Below are positions 9,409 to 20,400 of a stretch of DNA of 64,000 bases, in pieces. Below the pieces are notes generated by a model, which saw nothing but the letters and a program-made list of their open reading frames with translations, was not told the origin of the DNA and did no database searches. Both the position numbers and the translations under genes were made by a program. The number at the start of each line of letters is the position of its first letter. Position 1 is the first letter of the stretch. Source of the stretch: JAGWAJ01 sp026707615 (GTDB lineage: Bacteria > Acidobacteriota > Vicinamibacteria > Vicinamibacterales > UBA8438); assembly GCA_965207595.1 (NCBI GenBank), contig CBDBMW010000013.1:1674001-1738000 (forward strand), in the 5' to 3' direction.

Positions 9409-11646
9409 ATGCTGTCCGCCGAAGACCTTCTCGCACGCTTCCACGCCGGCGTCGATCGCCCGGTGACCATCCGCGAGCTGATGCGACACCTGCGCCTGCC
9501 GCGCGAGCAGCGGCCCCTCCTTCGCCGCCGGCTTGCCGCGCTCGTCGATCGCGGCGCGCTCGTCCGCACTCGAGGGAACCGCTACGGCGCGCCCGAGGGC
9601 ATGCCGCTCGTGACCGGGCGGCTGCAGGTAAACCCCCGCGGCTTCGGATTCGTCAGGCCCGACCAACCGGTGAACGGGCTCGAGGGCGAACTGTACGTCG
9701 CGGCGAGCCGCCTGCACCCGGCCCTCCACGGCGACCTGGTGGTCGCGCGCCTGGAGCGCGAGCGCGGGGCGGGCCGGGCGGAGGGTTCCATCGTCCGCGT
9801 CGTCGAGCGGGCGCGGTCGCGGCTGGTCGGCCGCTTCGAGGACGACGGCCGCGGCGCGGCGCTCGTCGTGCCGTTCGACCACCGCATCCTGACCGACGTC
9901 CGCGTGCCGGCCGAAGCTCGCGGCGGCGCGGAGCCGGGGGACATGGTGGAGGTCGAGCTGACCGCGTGGCCGACCGCGGCGCACGATCCGGCCGGGCGCG
10001 TAACCGAGGTGCTCGGAGACATCGAGGCGCCGGGCGTCGACACGCGGATCGTCATTCGCAAGCACGGCCTGCCCGACGCGCACGGGGCGGACGCAGTCGC
10101 CGAAGCGCAGCGCCTCGGCAGGGAGGTGCGCGCCCGGGACCTCGGTGGGCGGACGGACTTCCGCGGGTTGACCACCGTGACCATCGACGGCGAGACCGCG
10201 CGCGACTTCGACGACGCCCTGACGCTCGAGGAGCTGCCCGCCGGGCGCTACCGGCTGGGGGTGCACATCGCGGACGTCGCCCACTACGTGCCGGCGGGCG
10301 GAGCGCTCGATCTGGCGGCCTTCGAGCGGGGAACGTCGGTGTACTTTCCGGATCGCGCGGTGCACATGTTTCCGCCGGAGCTCGCCACCGGGCTGTGCAG
10401 CCTCAATCCCGGCGTCGACCGCCTGGTCCAGTCCTGCGTGATGGACATCGGTGCGGGCGGCGAGGTCGTGCGCTACGAGCTGCACGACGGCGTCATCCAC
10501 AGCGACGCACGCATGACCTACGCGCAGGTCAACGCGATGCTGACCGGGGGCCAGCTCGGAGCGGACGCGCCGGGAGCGCATCTCGGCTCCCTGTTCGAGC
10601 GGATGGCGGCCGTCTTCGAGCGGTTGCACGAGCGTCGGCGACGGCGCGGGTCGATCGACTTCGACCTGCCGGAGGCGCAGTTCCAGGTCGACGATGCCGG
10701 CCGCGTCGAGGCAATCGTGGCCGCCGAGCGCAACGTTGCGCACCGCATCGTCGAGGAGTTCATGCTCGCCGCGAACGAGACCGTGGCGCACCATCTCCTG
10801 CAGGCCGGCACGCCGGCCCTGTTCCGGGTCCACGAGGCCCCGGATCCGGCTCGGGTCGAAGACTTCGAGGCGTTCGCGGCGACGCTCGGCTTCAGTCTGG
10901 CGGCGCCTCCGGGTGCCGTCGAGCCGGTGCACTTCCAGCGGCTGATGGACGGATTGGCGGAGCGCCCGGAGGCTCGCCCCATCGCCCTGCTGATGCTGCG
11001 CACGATGCAGCAGGCGCGCTACGACCCCGCCAACCTCGGCCACTACGGGCTCGCGGCGACCAGCTACACGCACTTCACGTCGCCGATTCGGCGGTATCCC
11101 GACCTCGTCGTGCACCGGATGCTCCGGGCGGCGCGGCACGGGACGCTCGACGCCGAGCGCCGGCAGGCACTGGAGCAGGAGCTCCCGGAGATCGCGCGCC
11201 GGACCTCGGAGCGGGAGCGGCGGGCCGAGGAGGCGGAGCGCGAGCTCGTGCACTGGAAGAAGGTGCGGTTCATGGCCGACAGGGTCGGCGACCAGTTCGA
11301 CGGGTACGTGACGGGCGCCGCGCCGTTCGGCCTGTTCGTCGAGCTCGCCGAGCCGTTCGTCGAGGGGCTCGTGCACGTGTCGAGCATGTCCGACGACTAC
11401 TACCGGTTCGTGACGGAGCAGCACCTGCTCCACGGCGAGCACTCGGGCCGGACGTACCGCCTGGGCGACCGGGTCCGCGTGCAGCTGGCGCGCGTGGATC
11501 GGCACCGCCGCCAGCTCGACCTGGCGCTCGTGGACGTGCTCGACGCAGTCCGGAGCGCGGGGGACGGCCGGGCGCCGGGTCCGCGTTCCCGGCCCCGCAC
11601 GAGCGGTCACCGGGGCTCCCGGACGCCCCGGCGGCGTCTGCGCTAG
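9409..11646 (+). CDS. rnr: ribonuclease R
   Basis: 745 residues. A processive 3'-5' exoribonuclease that degrades structured RNA. Order: N-terminal winged helix (about 10-65), cold-shock OB domains (about 66-210), RNB catalytic domain (about 248-575) with the metal-binding TIDGETARDFDDAL at 258-271, then an S1 domain (DQFDGYVTGAAPFGLFVEL) and a basic, disordered tail (GPRSRPRTSGHRGS). The conserved SPIRRYPDLVVHR motif is present. It starts 4 nt after the glycerate kinase stop, so the two genes are in one unit. Confidence 0.95.
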   Translation: MLSAEDLLARFHAGVDRPVTIRELMRHLRLPREQRPLLRRRLAALVDRGALVRTRGNRYGAPEGMPLVTGRLQVNPRGFGFVRPDQPVNGLEGELYVAASRLHPALHGDLVVARLERERGAGRAEGSIVRVVERARSRLVGRFEDDGRGAALVVPFDHRILTDVRVPAEARGGAEPGDMVEVELTAWPTAAHDPAGRVTEVLGDIEAPGVDTRIVIRKHGLPDAHGADAVAEAQRLGREVRARDLGGRTDFRGLTTVTIDGETARDFDDALTLEELPAGRYRLGVHIADVAHYVPAGGALDLAAFERGTSVYFPDRAVHMFPPELATGLCSLNPGVDRLVQSCVMDIGAGGEVVRYELHDGVIHSDARMTYAQVNAMLTGGQLGADAPGAHLGSLFERMAAVFERLHERRRRRGSIDFDLPEAQFQVDDAGRVEAIVAAERNVAHRIVEEFMLAANETVAHHLLQAGTPALFRVHEAPDPARVEDFEAFAATLGFSLAAPPGAVEPVHFQRLMDGLAERPEARPIALLMLRTMQQARYDPANLGHYGLAATSYTHFTSPIRRYPDLVVHRMLRAARHGTLDAERRQALEQELPEIARRTSERERRAEEAERELVHWKKVRFMADRVGDQFDGYVTGAAPFGLFVELAEPFVEGLVHVSSMSDDYYRFVTEQHLLHGEHSGRTYRLGDRVRVQLARVDRHRRQLDLALVDVLDAVRSAGDGRAPGPRSRPRTSGHRGSRTPRRRLR

Positions 11647-11696
11647 CGCCGCCAACCCGTCGCAGGCTCCGGGTCGGCCCCAGCCCCCACCGCCCC

Positions 11697-11752
11697 AGGA
11701 GCTTGCGCCGCTGCTCGCGCGCCGCTGGCGTTCTGCGGCGCAAGCTCCTAGC
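11697..11752. repeat. dispersed palindromic repeat, perfect 14-bp arms
   Basis: AGGAGCTTGCGCCG (11697-11710) is perfectly inverted as CGGCGCAAGCTCCT (11736-11749) with a 25-nt loop. The right arm with flanks, GCGGCGCAAGCTCCTAGC (11735-11752), is identical over 18 bases to 63541-63558, more than 50 kb away. It lies between rnr and selB, and the TAGCAT it ends with sits 6 nt before the selB GTG. Confidence 0.8.
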
Positions 11753-11760
11753 ATCACTCC

Positions 11761-13734
<1,974 letters not shown>

Positions 13735-13851
13735 CGGAGGACCGGTCCTCGGTCCGCCGGCCGGGCTCGTGGGCGCGCGGCGGCGGCACGCCCGACAGTG
13801 TTACACTCGGCGTCCGCGGGTCCGTCGAAGCGCGGGGAGACTGGCGAGCGC

Positions 13852-14319
13852 ATGGCAGAGGACAACGGCAACGGGTGCTTTACCATCGGCGTGTTCGCCG
13901 ATGCTTCGTGGGCGTCGCGTGGGCTCGAGGCGTTGCTGCGGGACGGGTTCGAGCCGGAAACGCTCTCGATCGTGACGCGCGAGTCGCCGGCGGCCGCCGC
14001 GCTGGTCGAGCGGACCTTCGGGGGACGTCCCGAAGGCGGCGAGCTGGAGCTGTACGGGGTCGGGCGCGTGCTGGCGCACGGATCGCTCGTGGGCGCCCTG
14101 CAGGGCGAGGACCAGGGCCTCGTCAGGACCGGACTGGCGGCGACGATTCGACGGGCGGGCTTCCAGGACCACGACGGCTTCATCTTCCAGACGCTGACGG
14201 CTCGGGGAGGAGTCCTCGTCGCCATCGACAGCGAGCCGCGCGCGGCCGACGCGCTGGCCCTGCTGCACGCCTACGGTGGCGGCAACGCCGCCATCGGCGC
14301 GTGGACCGGACGCGTCTAG
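13852..14319 (+). CDS. small YflT-like (stress-protein-like) hypothetical protein
   Basis: 155 residues, cytoplasmic. Two similar alpha/beta modules are visible, each opening with a hydrophobic strand and a 'VFAD/AIDS' turn: TIGVFADASWASRGLEALLR near the N-terminus and GVLVAIDSEPRAADALALLH near the C-terminus. A Gly-rich helix pair lies between them (GRVLAHGSLVGALQGEDQG). This resembles the heat-induced YflT/general stress 17M folds, but I cannot name a function. The ATG at 13852 has GGGGAGA about 8 nt upstream. The stop TAG (14317-14319) is the first part of a dispersed repeat. Confidence 0.7.
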   Translation: MAEDNGNGCFTIGVFADASWASRGLEALLRDGFEPETLSIVTRESPAAAALVERTFGGRPEGGELELYGVGRVLAHGSLVGALQGEDQGLVRTGLAATIRRAGFQDHDGFIFQTLTARGGVLVAIDSEPRAADALALLHAYGGGNAAIGAWTGRV

Positions 14320-14404
14320 GAGCTTGCGCGGAGTGCGCACTGCGGCACCAGGAGTCTGCGCTGAAGAACCGGCGACGCAAGAGTCTCTCTCTCGCGCAGA
14401 CTCC
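14316..14404. repeat. dispersed repeat cluster
   Basis: CTAGGAGCTTGCGC at 14316-14329 begins on the stop codon of the preceding gene. It is followed by a perfect 11-bp inverted pair, GGAGTCTGCGC (14351-14361) and GCGCAGACTCC (14394-14404). All three arms belong to the family described at 2119 and 11697. Confidence 0.75.
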
Positions 14405-14407
14405 CAA

Positions 14408-14425
14408 CGCGACCGCAAGGTCGCG
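14408..14425. other. 7-bp hairpin with GNRA tetraloop
   Basis: CGCGACC, loop GCAA, GGTCGCG: a perfect 7-bp stem capped by a GNRA tetraloop, directly before the -35 of the tonB-like gene. It could end transcription from the upstream gene, though no T-run follows on either strand. Confidence 0.45.
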
Positions 14426-14427
14426 CA

Positions 14428-14456
14428 TTGCCCCACGCAAACACGTTGACTACAAT
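14428..14456 (+). promoter_or_regulatory. promoter of tonB-like gene
   Basis: TTGCCC (14428-14433), a 17-nt spacer and TACAAT (14451-14456, 5 of 6). The predicted start near 14463 gives a leader of about 17 nt that carries a G-rich ribosome site before the ATG at 14480. Confidence 0.55.
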
Positions 14457-14479
14457 GGGTTGCGGGGGGTACTGGGCAC

Positions 14480-15523
14480 ATGGATGGCCTCAGCCTCGGA
14501 CGGGTCGGGTTCTCGCCTTCGTATACGCCAAGCCGGCGGGCGCTGGAGCGGCGAGAGCGTCGTACCGCCGGAGCGGTGACCGCCCCCGCGCACCCCGGAA
14601 GGGCGCCGGTTCGCCGCGCGGGGGTTGCGGGTGACGCACAGGCGAGCGTTCTCTCCATTCTTCCCGACGAGCTTGCCGCGGTAGACGTCCGGCTCTTCAC
14701 GGGACCGAGCCGCGAGCGGATCGCGCGCTCGTTCGTCGGATCGCTGGCCAGCCACGCCGTCGGAATCGCGGTCGTGGCGCTGTTGCTCAGCTTGGCTCCC
14801 GCACGCGTCTACGAGGTCGTCGAAGCCAATCGGGAGAACTACGGAATCGTCTGGATTCCCGAGGAGGGTCCGGGCGGCGGCGGAGGCGGCGGGGGGAACG
14901 AATCCCTCGAGCTGCCTTCCCAGTTGCTGGTCGAGGGGACCGACCCGGTCGAGATCAGCCTGCCGGTCGAGGAGCCCCCGGAAGTCGACCAGCCGGAGCC
15001 GGAACCCGAGGAACGCATCCTCGACACCCAGCAGATCGCGCTCCCGGCCATGGCCATGGCGGCCGCACTCGAAACCCGTTCCGGGATCCTGGACGGGCTC
15101 ACGGCCTCCCTGAACGTGTCGCGCGGGTCCGGCGTGGGGGCGGGTTCGGGAACGGGACAGGGCACCGGCATCGGTTCGGGCGACGGCGCCGGTCTGGGAC
15201 CCGGACAGGGCGGCGGCGTCGGCGGCGGAGCCTACCGCCCCGGAAACGGCGTCTCCCCGCCGCGCCTCCTGCGCGAGGTCAAGCCGCAGTACACGGCCGA
15301 GGCGATGCGCGCCAAGATCCAGGGAACCGTGTGGCTCGAGGTGGTCGTGCAGCCGGACGGCACGGTCGGCGACGTGCGGATCACGAAGTCCCTCGACCCG
15401 GTGTTCGGGCTCGACCAGCAGGCGATGGACGCGGCCCGTCAGTGGCGGTTCGCGCCCGGCATGCGCTTCGGAGAGCCGGTTCCGGTTCTCGTCGGCCTCG
15501 AGCTCTACTTCAACCTTCGCTGA
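14480..15523 (+). CDS. TonB-family energy transducer
   Basis: 347 residues. A cytoplasmic N-terminus of about 85 residues leads to one membrane span (about 87-108, GSLASHAVGIAVVALLLSLA). An acidic Pro/Glu segment (PVEEPPEVDQPEPEPEE, 162-178) and a Gly-rich repeat of GSGTG type (about 217-256) cross the periplasm. The C-terminal TonB domain (about 258-347) has the expected YTAEAMRAKIQGTVWLEVVV and DQQAMDAARQWRF. TonB links the proton-motive force to outer-membrane receptors, so this supports a diderm envelope. ExbB/ExbD are not adjacent. The first 50 residues are low-complexity, so a later start is possible. Confidence 0.85.
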   Translation: MDGLSLGRVGFSPSYTPSRRALERRERRTAGAVTAPAHPGRAPVRRAGVAGDAQASVLSILPDELAAVDVRLFTGPSRERIARSFVGSLASHAVGIAVVALLLSLAPARVYEVVEANRENYGIVWIPEEGPGGGGGGGGNESLELPSQLLVEGTDPVEISLPVEEPPEVDQPEPEPEERILDTQQIALPAMAMAAALETRSGILDGLTASLNVSRGSGVGAGSGTGQGTGIGSGDGAGLGPGQGGGVGGGAYRPGNGVSPPRLLREVKPQYTAEAMRAKIQGTVWLEVVVQPDGTVGDVRITKSLDPVFGLDQQAMDAARQWRFAPGMRFGEPVPVLVGLELYFNLR

Positions 15524-15573
15524 GAATCTGCGCCATCCGCCGAGCCGGCAGGGCCCCGGCGGGCCGGAGACGA

Positions 15574-15608
15574 CAACGCCCGGAGGGCGCGAGGCCCCCC
15601 GGGCGTTG
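15574..15608. terminator. bidirectional hairpin between tonB-like gene and groEL
   Basis: CAACGCCCGG (15574-15583) pairs perfectly with CCGGGCGTTG (15599-15608) around a 15-nt loop, between two convergent genes. The position and 10-bp GC-rich stem suit a shared terminator. A U-tract is lacking, as is common in GC-rich genomes. Confidence 0.6.
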
Positions 15609-15648
15609 GTTCGAGGTCTGCCGTTCGACGCCGGAGCGGCGGCGTCCG

Positions 15649-17277
<1,629 letters not shown>

Positions 17278-17319
17278 GTGTCTCGAACTCCAATTCGTGG
17301 AAGCGCCTGCCGTTCCTCG

Positions 17320-17616
17320 TCAGCCCTCGATGACGCCGAGAATCTCGTCCTCACGCATGATCAGGTACTCGTCGCCGTCGAGCTTGATCTCCTGGCCGGA
17401 GTACTTGCCGAAGAGCACCGTGTCGCCCGCCTTGACGTCGAGGGGCGTCACCGTGCCGTCGTCCTTGATCTTGCCCTTGCCGGCGGCGATCACCTTGCCC
17501 TGCTGCGGCTTCTCCTTCGCCGTGTCGGGGATGATGATGCCGCCCACCTGCTGCTCGGATTCCTCGATCCGTTCGACGATGATGCGGTCGTGGAGCGGTC
17601 GTACCTTGACAGCCAT
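17320..17616 (-). CDS. groES: co-chaperonin GroES (Hsp10)
   Basis: 98 residues, the lid of the GroEL chamber. KVRPLHDRIIVERIEESEQQ, the mobile loop VGGIIIPDTAKEKPQQG and the C-terminal EYLIMREDEILGVIE match the family from end to end. First gene of the operon, with a leader of about 97 nt that begins in the CIRCE-like operator, so HrcA control and heat induction are expected. Confidence 0.99.
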   Translation of the reverse strand: MAVKVRPLHDRIIVERIEESEQQVGGIIIPDTAKEKPQQGKVIAAGKGKIKDDGTVTPLDVKAGDTVLFGKYSGQEIKLDGDEYLIMREDEILGVIEG

Positions 17617-17694
17617 GTAGCTCAGACTCCCTTCAGTGATTTGACGAACGAGTGGCAGGCGAGGGGCGGCGCCCGTCGGGCCTCCCTCGCCACC

Positions 17695-17721
17695 TTAGCA
17701 GTCGGCCGATTAGACTGCTAG
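17695..17721. promoter_or_regulatory. CIRCE-like operator (HrcA site)
   Basis: TTAGCAGTC, 9 nt, GACTGCTAG: a 9-9-9 inverted repeat with the architecture of CIRCE (canonical TTAGCACTC-N9-GAGTGCTAA). The C/G at positions 7 and the matching base on the other arm are swapped symmetrically, so the palindrome is kept. It overlaps the -10 and the predicted transcription start of groES. Confidence 0.85.
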
Positions 17722-17748
17722 TCTAGCCCCCGCGCGAGCCGGCGTCAA
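17720..17748 (-). promoter_or_regulatory. groESL promoter (sigma-70 type)
   Basis: On the minus strand TTGACG (17743-17748), exactly 17 nt, TAGACT (17720-17725). This is the best-formed promoter in the window. The -10 touches the CIRCE-like operator, so a bound repressor would block it directly. Confidence 0.85.
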
Positions 17749-17846
17749 GGCGCTCTCTCGCACTCGGCAAGAACATTGCTTGCGCCGCCGGGGGGCTGGC
17801 TGCGACGGACCGGGGACGGCGGAAACGGCGCGGCCGGACGCCTCGG

Positions 17847-18776
17847 TCAGTCGAGCTCCCGGCCGGCCAGCAGGCGATACGCCTCCCGGTACTTCGCGCG
17901 GGTGCCGTCGACGACGGAGGCCGGCAGGGTGGGAGCCGGGGGCTGACGGTCCCAGCCCACCGCGTCGAGGTGGTCGCGCACGTACTGCTTGTCGAAGCTC
18001 GGCTGGGGGCCGCCCGGCGAGTACCGGTCCGCCGGCCAGAAGCGGGAGGAGTCGGGGGTCAGCGCCTCGTCGATGAGGATGAACGACTCACCGTCGCCGC
18101 CGGAATCGTCGTTCGGGTCGTCCTTCGTAACGAGGCCGAACTCGAACTTGGTGTCCGCGACGATGATCCCGCAGGATTCGGCGTGAGCGGCACCGTGCGC
18201 GTACAACGCGAGGGTAACGTCGCGCAACCGGGTGACCAGGTCGCGCCCGACGAGGTCCGCCGCTTCGTTCTCGCTGATGTTGACGTCGTGTCCGGTCTCC
18301 GCCTTGGTGGCCGGTGTGAAGATTGGCTCGGGCAGGCGATCCGATTCCCGCAATCCCGACGGCAGCTCGATCCCGCACACGCGCCCGGTCTCGCGGTACT
18401 CCTTCCAGCCGGAGCCGGAGAGGTAGCCCCGCGCCACGCACTCGATGAGCACGGGCTTCGTCCGCCGGACGAGCATGGAGCGCCCGGCGAGGAGAGCCTG
18501 CTGGTCGCCGAGAGCCGCCGGGTACGACGCCGGATCGGTCGACACCATGTGATTCGGCACGATGTGTCCCGTTCGCTCGAACCAGAACGCCGAGAGCTGC
18601 GTGAGCACCGCGCCCTTGTCGGGGATTGCGGAGTCGAGCACGACGTCGTAGGCCGATATCCGGTCCGTGGCCACGATCAGCAGGTGATCGTCGACCGCGT
18701 AGAGATCGCGCACCTTGCCGCGGTTGAGCAGCGTGGCGCCGCGTAGCGTAGTCTCGAAGATCGGAGGGGGGGACAC
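17847..18776 (-). CDS. purC: phosphoribosylaminoimidazole-succinocarboxamide synthase
   Basis: 309 residues, the long (about 300-residue) form of SAICAR synthetase. It ligates aspartate to CAIR with ATP in purine synthesis. Seen: LLNRGKVRDLYAVDDHLLIVATDRISAYDV, VECVARGYLSGSGWKEY, SENEAADLVG, DTKFEFGL and LIDEALTPDSSRFWP, the substrate-contact motifs in family order. Start GTG 18774-18776, chosen because SPPPIFETTL leads straight into the family N-terminus and GAGG lies 7 nt upstream. Divergent from the next gene. Confidence 0.95.
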   Translation of the reverse strand: MSPPPIFETTLRGATLLNRGKVRDLYAVDDHLLIVATDRISAYDVVLDSAIPDKGAVLTQLSAFWFERTGHIVPNHMVSTDPASYPAALGDQQALLAGRSMLVRRTKPVLIECVARGYLSGSGWKEYRETGRVCGIELPSGLRESDRLPEPIFTPATKAETGHDVNISENEAADLVGRDLVTRLRDVTLALYAHGAAHAESCGIIVADTKFEFGLVTKDDPNDDSGGDGESFILIDEALTPDSSRFWPADRYSPGGPQPSFDKQYVRDHLDAVGWDRQPPAPTLPASVVDGTRAKYREAYRLLAGRELD

Positions 18777-18871
18777 GGCAGGACCTCGCGTTCGAATCCG
18801 AGTGACGCAGGAGCTTACCCGGCGACCGGCGACGACGGCAAGCCGCGGAGTTGTAGTACGTTCCGTGGCCG

Positions 18872-19942
18872 ATGCGCCGTCACCTCCGCACCGCTGCCGT
18901 CCTCGTGCTGGCCGTCGGCCTGCTGGCCTTCTTCCTGCGCGGCGCAGACCTCGAGCGCGTTGCGGCGGCGGTGGGCGGCGCCCGCCGGGATCTGCTCGCC
19001 GCCGCCCTGGCGGCGACCGGCGCCACGTTCGTCGTCCGCGTGATCCGCTGGTGCCGGCTGCTCCGCCCGCTCGGTAGCGTTCGCTTCCGGACCGCCTTTC
19101 GCGCCACGATGATGGGCTTTGCGGCATCGGCGATCCTCCCCGGGCGAGTCGGCGAGCTGCTGCGCCCCTACGTCCTCGCACGCCGGGAGGGGCTGAGCGC
19201 CTCGGCGGCGCTCGCCACGATCGTCGTGGAACGCCTTCTCGACGTCATCGCCGTGCTGGCGTTGCTCGGCGTCGCGGTCCTGATCGGACCGCCGGGCCGG
19301 GAGGCCGACGCCGGATTGCTGGCCACGGTGCAGACGGGAGCCGCGGTTGCCGGCGCCGCCGCGCTGGCTGGCCTGGGGGCGGCCCTGCTCGCCGCCGGTC
19401 ATCCCGACCGCGTGACGCGCGCCGTCGATCGGGCGAGCGCCCTCCTGCCGTGGCGCGCCGTCGGGGCGCTGCGGGGAGTCGCGAGCCGCTTCGTCGACGG
19501 CTTCGCCGTGCTCCGCGCACGCCGGGTGCTGCTCGTCGCGTTCGCCTGGTCGCTCGCGCACTGGGCCGCCGTCGCCGCCGTCCTGTGGCTGGTGACGGAG
19601 GCCTTCGGCGTCGCGCTGCCGGTGTCGGGCGCGGCGGTGCTGATGGGGTTGACCGTGGTCGGCGTCGCGGTACCCACGCCGGCCGGCATCGGCGGCTATC
19701 ATGCCGCGTACCAGGTCGGGGCGACGCTGCTGTACGGGGCTCCGCCAGCGGCGGCGGTGGCCGCGGCGCTGGTGCTTCACGCCATGTCCTTCCTGCCGGT
19801 CGCCCTGCTGGGAGTCGTCTACATGGTGCAGGAGGGCATTCGCCCGAGCGCCGTCCGTGCCCTCGCCTCGGCCGACCCGGAGCCGGGTCGGGCGGGAACC
19901 TCGACCGCCACGACATCCGCCGCGGAGGGGCGGCGGACATGA
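18872..19942 (+). CDS. LPG-synthase-type integral membrane protein (UPF0104)
   Basis: 356 residues with about eight membrane spans, matching the lysylphosphatidylglycerol synthase/flippase-type TM domain without the aminoacyl-transferase half. Characteristic stretches: VIRWCRLLRPLG, MMGFAASAILPGRVGELLRPYVLARREG, VVERLLDVIAVLALL and TPAGIGGYHAAY. Members of this family are lipid- or glycolipid-handling membrane proteins; the substrate here is unknown. It overlaps nrdR by ATGA (19939-19942). Confidence 0.85.
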   Translation: MRRHLRTAAVLVLAVGLLAFFLRGADLERVAAAVGGARRDLLAAALAATGATFVVRVIRWCRLLRPLGSVRFRTAFRATMMGFAASAILPGRVGELLRPYVLARREGLSASAALATIVVERLLDVIAVLALLGVAVLIGPPGREADAGLLATVQTGAAVAGAAALAGLGAALLAAGHPDRVTRAVDRASALLPWRAVGALRGVASRFVDGFAVLRARRVLLVAFAWSLAHWAAVAAVLWLVTEAFGVALPVSGAAVLMGLTVVGVAVPTPAGIGGYHAAYQVGATLLYGAPPAAAVAAALVLHAMSFLPVALLGVVYMVQEGIRPSAVRALASADPEPGRAGTSTATTSAAEGRRT

Positions 19943-20400
19943 AGTGCCCGTTCTGCGGCCACCTCGACGACAAGGTCGTCGATTCGCGGGAGAGCCGGGA
20001 GGGGGAGGTCATCCGGCGCCGCAGGGAGTGCACCGCTTGCGGCCGTCGCTTCACCAGCTACGAGCGGATCGACGAAGTTCCCTACATGGTGGTGAAGAAG
20101 GACGGGTCGAGGGCGCGCTTCGAGCGCGAGAAGGTCATTGCCGGCCTGCTCAAGGCGTGCGAGAAGCGACCGGTAAGCGTCGCCGATCTCGAAGCGGTCG
20201 CCAACCGTGTCGAGTCCGCCCTGCAGGAGCGCCCCGACAAGGAGATCTCCACCGAGCAGGTGGGAACGATCGTCATGCGGGAGCTCCGCGACCTCGACAA
20301 GGTGGCTTACGTCCGGTTCGCATCGGTGTATCGGGATTTCCGCGACGTCGGCGAGTTCATGACCGAGCTGAAGGGGCTGCTCGACGCGAAGGAGTCTTAG
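19939..20400 (+). CDS. nrdR: ribonucleotide reductase repressor NrdR
   Basis: 153 residues. A zinc ribbon (C3, C6, C31, C34) is followed by an ATP-cone (about 49-139, VPYMVVKKDGSRARFEREKV...). NrdR senses ATP/dATP and represses ribonucleotide reductase genes at NrdR boxes. Length and motifs are textbook. Coupled by ATGA to the upstream membrane protein, with its stop immediately followed by the GTG of the next regulator. Confidence 0.98.
   Translation: MKCPFCGHLDDKVVDSRESREGEVIRRRRECTACGRRFTSYERIDEVPYMVVKKDGSRARFEREKVIAGLLKACEKRPVSVADLEAVANRVESALQERPDKEISTEQVGTIVMRELRDLDKVAYVRFASVYRDFRDVGEFMTELKGLLDAKES

Noticed and set aside
15120..15260. Tandem repeats that might be a CRISPR-like or VNTR array
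   Set aside because: They encode the Gly/Ser-rich linker of the TonB-family protein; units are irregular and there are no spacers. No CRISPR array or cas gene was found anywhere in the window.
18785..18815. T-arm-like GTTCGAATCC near purC
   Set aside because: No D-arm or anticodon arm on either strand at tRNA distances, and it overlaps the purC leader.
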